DNA of 25,960 bases, taken from contig JAZPZM010000090.1 in the NCBI GenBank assembly GCA_045544735.1, positions 1 to 25,960 of the forward strand, given 5' to 3'. The stretch comes from CAG-390 sp045544735. Lineage in GTDB: Bacteria > Bacillota > Clostridia > Oscillospirales > CAG-272. Positions 22,548-25,960 of the stretch are shown piece by piece (position 1 is the first letter of the stretch; every line of letters begins with the position of its first letter). Both the position numbers and the translations under genes were made by a program. Under the pieces are notes generated by a model, which did not search any database, was not told the origin of the DNA, and worked only from the letters and a program-made list of their open reading frames with translations.

Positions 22548-23567
22548 TCAGTCGCAGGCGGAGGCGTTGAGGTAAGTGTCGGAGAAGTTGCCCGCGATGA
22601 ATTCGTGAACACCCTGCGCGGCGACCATAGCGGCGTTGTCACCGCAGAGCTTAAGGTCGGGCAGGATGAGGCGCGCGCGTGCTTTTTTGCAGGTATCCTC
22701 AAGCGCGGCGCGAAGGTGAGAGTTTGCGGCAACGCCGCCGGCAAGCACAAGGGTGCTGCATCCCGACGCTTTCAGCGCCGACGGAACTTTTTTGGTTATA
22801 GCGCCTACCACAGCGTCGGTGAACGCCGCGGCGAATGCGGCGCGGTCTATCTCCTCACCGCGCTGGCGCATTCCGTTAAGGTAGTTCAGCGCGGCTGTCT
22901 TAAGACCGCTGAATGAAAAATCAAGATTATCTCCCGAAAGCGCGGGGGAGGGCAGGTCTATGGTCTTTTTAGCCTCGCTTGCGTCTCCATCGTGTGCAAG
23001 CGCGTCAAGCGCCGCGCCGCCGGGGTAGGGAAGCCCGATAACGCGCCCAACCTTGTCAAACGCCTCGCCCGCGGCATCGTCGCGCGTCGCGCCTATCTCG
23101 ACGTAGTGGGTGTAGTCCGTAACGTGATAAAACGACGTGTGACCGCCCGAAACGACGAGCGAAAGGAAAGGGGGCTTAAGGTCAGGGGCGGATATGTACG
23201 CCGCCGCCGTGTGCGCGTGTACGTGGTTTACGGGGATTATGGGGAGTGAGTTTGCATAAGCAAACGATTTTGCAAAATTAACGCCGACGAGGAGCGCACC
23301 GATAAGACCTGGGTGCGAGGTGACGGCAACGCCGTCAAGCTCGCGCGGCGTAACGCCCGCCGTGGTGAGTGCTTCCTCGACCACGGAGGAAATAGCCTCG
23401 ATGTGCGCACGTCCCGCAATTTCGGGCACTACTCCGCCGTAAAGACGGTGGGTTTCTATCTGCGATGCAACGACGTTTGAAAGCACGCGGACAGCACCGC
23501 TTTCATCTCCCGATACTACCGCCGCGGAGGTTTCGTCGCAGGAGGTCTCAATTCCGAGAATAAGCAT
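22548..23567 (-). CDS. tsaD: tRNA N6-threonylcarbamoyladenosine synthase subunit TsaD
   Basis: The 339-residue product starts with GIETSCDET, carries the metal-binding NHVHAH (His115 and His119) and the SGGHTS motif, and ends with GGVAANSHLR and GDNAAMVA. This is the full order of the Kae1/TsaD family at normal length. With TsaB and TsaE it transfers threonylcarbamoyl to A37 of ANN-decoding tRNAs. Its ATG overlaps the stop of the rimI-like gene by one base (TAATG). tsaB-rimI-tsaD order is common in Firmicutes; here tsaB is not in the window. Confidence 0.95.
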   Translation of the reverse strand: MLILGIETSCDETSAAVVSGDESGAVRVLSNVVASQIETHRLYGGVVPEIAGRAHIEAISSVVEEALTTAGVTPRELDGVAVTSHPGLIGALLVGVNFAKSFAYANSLPIIPVNHVHAHTAAAYISAPDLKPPFLSLVVSGGHTSFYHVTDYTHYVEIGATRDDAAGEAFDKVGRVIGLPYPGGAALDALAHDGDASEAKKTIDLPSPALSGDNLDFSFSGLKTAALNYLNGMRQRGEEIDRAAFAAAFTDAVVGAITKKVPSALKASGCSTLVLAGGVAANSHLRAALEDTCKKARARLILPDLKLCGDNAAMVAAQGVHEFIAGNFSDTYLNASACD

Positions 23568-24022
23568 TATTTAAGCTCCTTTACCATTAGAAGTGCGTCT
23601 TCTGTGGGGAAGCGGTAGAAATGTCTGCGCACGCCCGCATCCTCAAATCCGAGCTTGCGGTAAAGGCATATTGCGGGCTCGTTTGAAGCGCGCACGTCAA
23701 GCCATATGTGCTTGACACCGTGCAGCTTGACGAAGCGCTCAAGCGCGACGGTAACTGCGTCGGCACAGCCCTGACGGCGAAAGTCGGGGTGCGTTGCGAT
23801 ATTGGTAAGCTCCGCCTCGTCAAGAATATATTCAAGTCCGCCGTAGGCGACTACTCTGCCGCTCTCGCGCTCTATGCAGGCAACGGCGTATGCGTGGGGA
23901 GAGGAGTACATATATCCGAGTGCCTCCTCGGACCACGGCTCGGAAAAGCAGAGCTTTTCGATCTCGGCGGCGTCGGCAACGTGCGAGGCGTTGAATACTA
24001 CGGTGTAAAATTTATCGTTCAT
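23567..24022 (-). CDS. rimI: GNAT acetyltransferase, RimI-like
   Basis: The 151-residue product shows the GNAT fold signatures: FSEPWSEEAL near the N-terminus, LTNIATHPDFRRQGCADAV (the acetyl-CoA binding turn) and the C-terminal ASNEPAICLYRKLGF. These match RimI-type ribosomal-protein alanine N-acetyltransferases in order and length. Its position directly before tsaD, with a one-base overlap, supports the RimI name. The real acceptor protein in this organism is not known. Confidence 0.88.
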   Translation of the reverse strand: MNDKFYTVVFNASHVADAAEIEKLCFSEPWSEEALGYMYSSPHAYAVACIERESGRVVAYGGLEYILDEAELTNIATHPDFRRQGCADAVTVALERFVKLHGVKHIWLDVRASNEPAICLYRKLGFEDAGVRRHFYRFPTEDALLMVKELK

Positions 24023-24042
24023 TGTGTGTTTCCTTGGTCAAA

Positions 24043-24663
24043 TTAATAAAGATAGCCTTCAATGTATTGGTCAAGCAGACCGCCTACGTTTACGTATCTG
24101 CCGTTGTCGCGGTTCCAAAGGTAAACGCTCTCATCCTCCTCGATCATAACGGAGAGGCTGAAATACAGGTGGGGGTATTTTTCGGATGTGAATTTTATCG
24201 AGAGGGTGTCAACGGCGGTGTTCTCAAACGTAACGCTCTTGCCGTTTATATAAAGGTCAACGAGCGCGGAAAGCGTTGCGCCGTCCTTTATATCGCCTAT
24301 GGAAACCGCAACCTCGGCGTTGGTACACACGAGCGCGCCCGTCGGCTCAAAGCCGTCAAGATCGGGAAGCTCCTTGCCCTCGGCGCAGATAACGTAGCCG
24401 TACTCGTCCACAAGGTATTCCTCGGTGGGAAGTCCCTCGATAGCGTGGTAGGCCACCTCAACGTCGTTCTGCTCCCAAACCGCGTATATGGCGTTGGCGA
24501 TAGCCACAGCCTCGTAGGTGTTCGGCGCAAAGCCGTAATAAACGTCAGTTTTGGTGTCAAGTATCCTACCGCCCTCAAAAACGAGCTTTGGACCGCAGGC
24601 GACCGCCGCAAGCATAATGCAAATAAGAAGAAGGAGTGCGGATATTTTGCGTAAGAATTTCAT
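24043..24663 (-). CDS. Putative lipoprotein of unknown function
   Basis: The 206-residue product has a lipoprotein signal peptide (MKFLRK, hydrophobic core, LAAVAC with the lipidated Cys near residue 23). An acidic, mostly beta-type extracellular part of about 180 residues follows with no motif I recognise (for example GGRILDTKTDVYYG near the start, and three Tyr residues in the last ten). It sits between the deaminase gene (9-base gap) and the rimI-like gene (20-base gap), so it belongs to the operon. Co-transcription with housekeeping genes does not reveal its job. Confidence 0.8.
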   Translation of the reverse strand: MKFLRKISALLLLICIMLAAVACGPKLVFEGGRILDTKTDVYYGFAPNTYEAVAIANAIYAVWEQNDVEVAYHAIEGLPTEEYLVDEYGYVICAEGKELPDLDGFEPTGALVCTNAEVAVSIGDIKDGATLSALVDLYINGKSVTFENTAVDTLSIKFTSEKYPHLYFSLSVMIEEDESVYLWNRDNGRYVNVGGLLDQYIEGYLY

Positions 24664-24672
24664 TTTAGTACC

Positions 24673-25164
24673 TCAATAACCCAGCTTGCCGCCGAGAGAA
24701 TCGTCGTCGCTTATCCAATCGCTGACGTTTATAACGCGGAAATTTTGCGCGTCGTCACGCACGACGAGGCGTTCGATGCCAGCGTTGATGATAAGGCGCT
24801 TGCACATCATACAGCTCGTTGTTCCCGCCATCACCGAGCCGTCGACGGGGGAGGTGCAGCACATATATATCGTCGCGCCGAGCATCTGCTCGCGCGGAGC
24901 GGCGATGATGGCGTTTGCCTCGGCGTGGACGGAGCGGCAAAGCTCGTATCTCTCGCCGCGGGGAATTCCGAGGGTGTCGCGGTAGCACGAGCCAAGCTCG
25001 TTGCAGTTGGCGCGACCGCGCGGTGCGCCGTTGTAGCCCGTGGAGATTATGGAATCGTTCTTGACTATCACCGCGCCAAAGCGGCGGCGAATGCACGTGC
25101 TTCGCTCGGAAACGGTCTGCGCTATGTCAAGATAGTAGTTTTCTTTGGATATCCTTTCAAGCAT
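24673..25164 (-). CDS. comEB: dCMP deaminase-type zinc deaminase (ComEB family)
   Basis: The 163-residue product has the cytidine/deoxycytidylate deaminase zinc site HAEAN (His80, Glu82) and SCMMC (Cys118, Cys121). It also has GYNGAPRG and a Cys-rich segment near 54-60 typical of dCMP deaminases. Such enzymes convert dCMP to dUMP for thymidylate synthesis. The usual Pro before the first zinc Cys is Ser here. I chose the ATG at 25164 because AAAGGA lies about 8 bases upstream; ATGs at 25185 and 25218 extend the frame without such a site. It is the first gene of the seven-gene operon. Confidence 0.9.
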   Translation of the reverse strand: MLERISKENYYLDIAQTVSERSTCIRRRFGAVIVKNDSIISTGYNGAPRGRANCNELGSCYRDTLGIPRGERYELCRSVHAEANAIIAAPREQMLGATIYMCCTSPVDGSVMAGTTSCMMCKRLIINAGIERLVVRDDAQNFRVINVSDWISDDDSLGGKLGY

Positions 25165-25234
25165 ATTTTTATTTCCTTTCGGCATATGTATGGAGATTTT
25201 TGTGGTAATACAAGCCATTTTTGGCTTTTTCTTC

Positions 25235-25253
25235 CGAATAGGTAAACTATTCG
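25235..25253. promoter_or_regulatory. Palindrome in the leader of the seven-gene operon
   Basis: CGAATAG-N5-CTATTCG is a perfect inverted repeat placed about 10-25 bases downstream of the expected transcription start. A second small hairpin (25212-25227) follows in the leader. It could be an operator or a leader structure; nothing identifies the binder. Confidence 0.4.
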
Positions 25254-25268
25254 AGTATAATCCATATA

Positions 25269-25297
25269 ATTATAACTCAAATAATGACATAAATCAA
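25269..25297 (-). promoter_or_regulatory. Sigma-A promoter of the seven-gene operon
   Basis: On the minus strand TTGATT (25297-25292) and TATAAT (25274-25269) are 17 bases apart. It is the only good promoter I see for the genes from 25164 down to 19846. Confidence 0.8.
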
Positions 25298-25431
25298 GCA
25301 GATTTTGCGATTTTTTTCGCGCCGCATACAAAAAATAAAGCTTATCGCCGCGTTTTCGGGCAGACTTGGTTTTTTGTTATAATTACGCATTTTTCGGGGA
25401 AGAATGAAAATGGAAAACGGAGGTCGAAAAA

Positions 25432-25875
25432 ATGAAAATGACTCGCGCAGAATATAAAAAATACGCCGAGGCACACGCGCCCGCCTCGGCACTTTTCAGC
25501 GATTGTCTGCACGCCTTTTTGGTTGGCGGACTTATATGCACGGTGGGGGAGGGCATCCATAGGCTTGCCGAGGCTCTCGGCGTTGCCGCCGAGGATGCGG
25601 GGCTCGTTACCTCGCTCGTTCTCGTGGCGGCGGCTGTTCTGCTTACGGCACTCGGACACTTTGACGACGTGGCGAAATTTGCGGGTGCGGGTACGCTCGT
25701 GCCGATAACGGGCTTTGCAAACGCCGTCGCGTCCGCCGCTATCGACAGCAAGGACGAGGGCTTCGTCCTCGGACTCGGAGCGAAGATATTCACCGTTGCG
25801 GGCCCCGTATTGCTTTACGGCACGCTTGCGGGGACGGTGTACGGGCTCGTTTTGTGGATAGCGGGGCTGTTTTAA
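25432..25875 (+). CDS. spoVAC: Stage V sporulation protein AC
   Basis: The 147-residue product matches SpoVAC in length and layout. A short N-terminal segment (TRAEYKKYAEAHAP) is followed by several membrane helices with the family segments FLVGGLICTVGEG, GHFDDVAKFAGAGTLVPITGFAN and GLGAKIFTVAGPVLLYG. SpoVA proteins form the inner-membrane channel for dipicolinic acid in spores, so the organism is likely an endospore former. GGAGG lies before the ATG. In most genomes spoVAD and spoVAE follow at once; here the 85 bases after the stop do not look like the start of spoVAD. Confidence 0.92.
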   Translation: MKMTRAEYKKYAEAHAPASALFSDCLHAFLVGGLICTVGEGIHRLAEALGVAAEDAGLVTSLVLVAAAVLLTALGHFDDVAKFAGAGTLVPITGFANAVASAAIDSKDEGFVLGLGAKIFTVAGPVLLYGTLAGTVYGLVLWIAGLF

Positions 25876-25884
25876 AAAACAATA

Positions 25885-25896
25885 GGGGCTGTCTCA
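25885..25896. other. Possible insertion-sequence end at window edge
   Basis: GGGGCTGTCTCA, 9 bases after the spoVAC stop, resembles terminal repeats of some insertion sequences from memory. The window ends 64 bases later, so no second end or transposase can be seen. This is a weak call. Confidence 0.25.
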
Positions 25897-25960
25897 GTTA
25901 GATGCAGAAGTGGCGGTTTTGTCGTCGTTGGGGGACGTGGGTACGTCAGGGGGCAAAAAC

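Overview
The window looks like a chromosomal segment from an endospore-forming, probably gut-associated Clostridia bacterium with intermediate GC content. The evidence is a SpoVAC homologue at the right edge, a Rex - DnaD - DnaC-type loader block typical of Firmicutes, AAAGGAG-type ribosome binding sites, sigma-A promoters with 17-bp spacers, and BspA-like leucine-rich-repeat surface proteins with Pro/Thr stalks. I cannot name a species.

Layout. (1) 1-4400, minus strand: a zinc-ribbon membrane protein, a broken 3' copy of an LRR gene, an LRR lipoprotein, and a larger LRR protein with a 13-heptad Pro-Ala-Pro-Glu-Thr-Thr-Val stalk. (2) 4461-8601, minus: a MarR regulator and two ABC exporter half-transporters in a tightly coupled operon behind a clear promoter and palindromic operator. 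(3) 8616-13123, minus: gpsA followed after 9 nt by a secreted SGNH hydrolase, then a second, larger SGNH hydrolase with its own promoter. Both hydrolases end in the same GGCGS / hydrophobic / basic tail. (4) 13211-17003, plus: a second heterodimeric ABC exporter pair with an inverted repeat over its -35 box. (5) 17064-18011, plus: a LytTR regulator with a TTG start and its DUF3021-like membrane partner. (6) 18012-18640: a gene-free stretch holding a composite palindrome and a hairpin array. (7) 18739-19794, plus: an XRE-family regulator. (8) 19846-25297, minus: a seven-gene operon of housekeeping genes (comEB-type deaminase, lipoprotein, rimI-like, tsaD, rex, dnaD-like, dnaC-like loader). (9) 25432-25875, plus: spoVAC, then an abrupt change of sequence at the edge.

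How the genes fit together. Regions 1 and 3 encode a surface set built from interchangeable parts: LRR or SGNH heads, His/Cys-rich modules, Pro/Thr stalks and membrane anchors. Regions 2 and 4 encode two exporters of the same asymmetric architecture, one with a drug-type MarR repressor. Region 8 combines nucleotide salvage, tRNA modification, redox sensing and helicase loading in one transcript.

The least explained material is the repeat DNA. At 18071-18600 there is a roughly 530-bp palindrome symmetric about base 18335. Its conserved boxes pair across the centre at a constant coordinate sum, while the hairpins between them differ in sequence but sit at mirrored positions. Its core is a run of different hairpins separated by a constant ATTTCAC linker. 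A second, shorter array of hairpins separated by TTCAC lies at 1078-1138, exactly at the junction between an intact LRR gene and the truncated LRR copy, and it supplies that gene's stop codon. I consider this the best candidate for something undescribed here.
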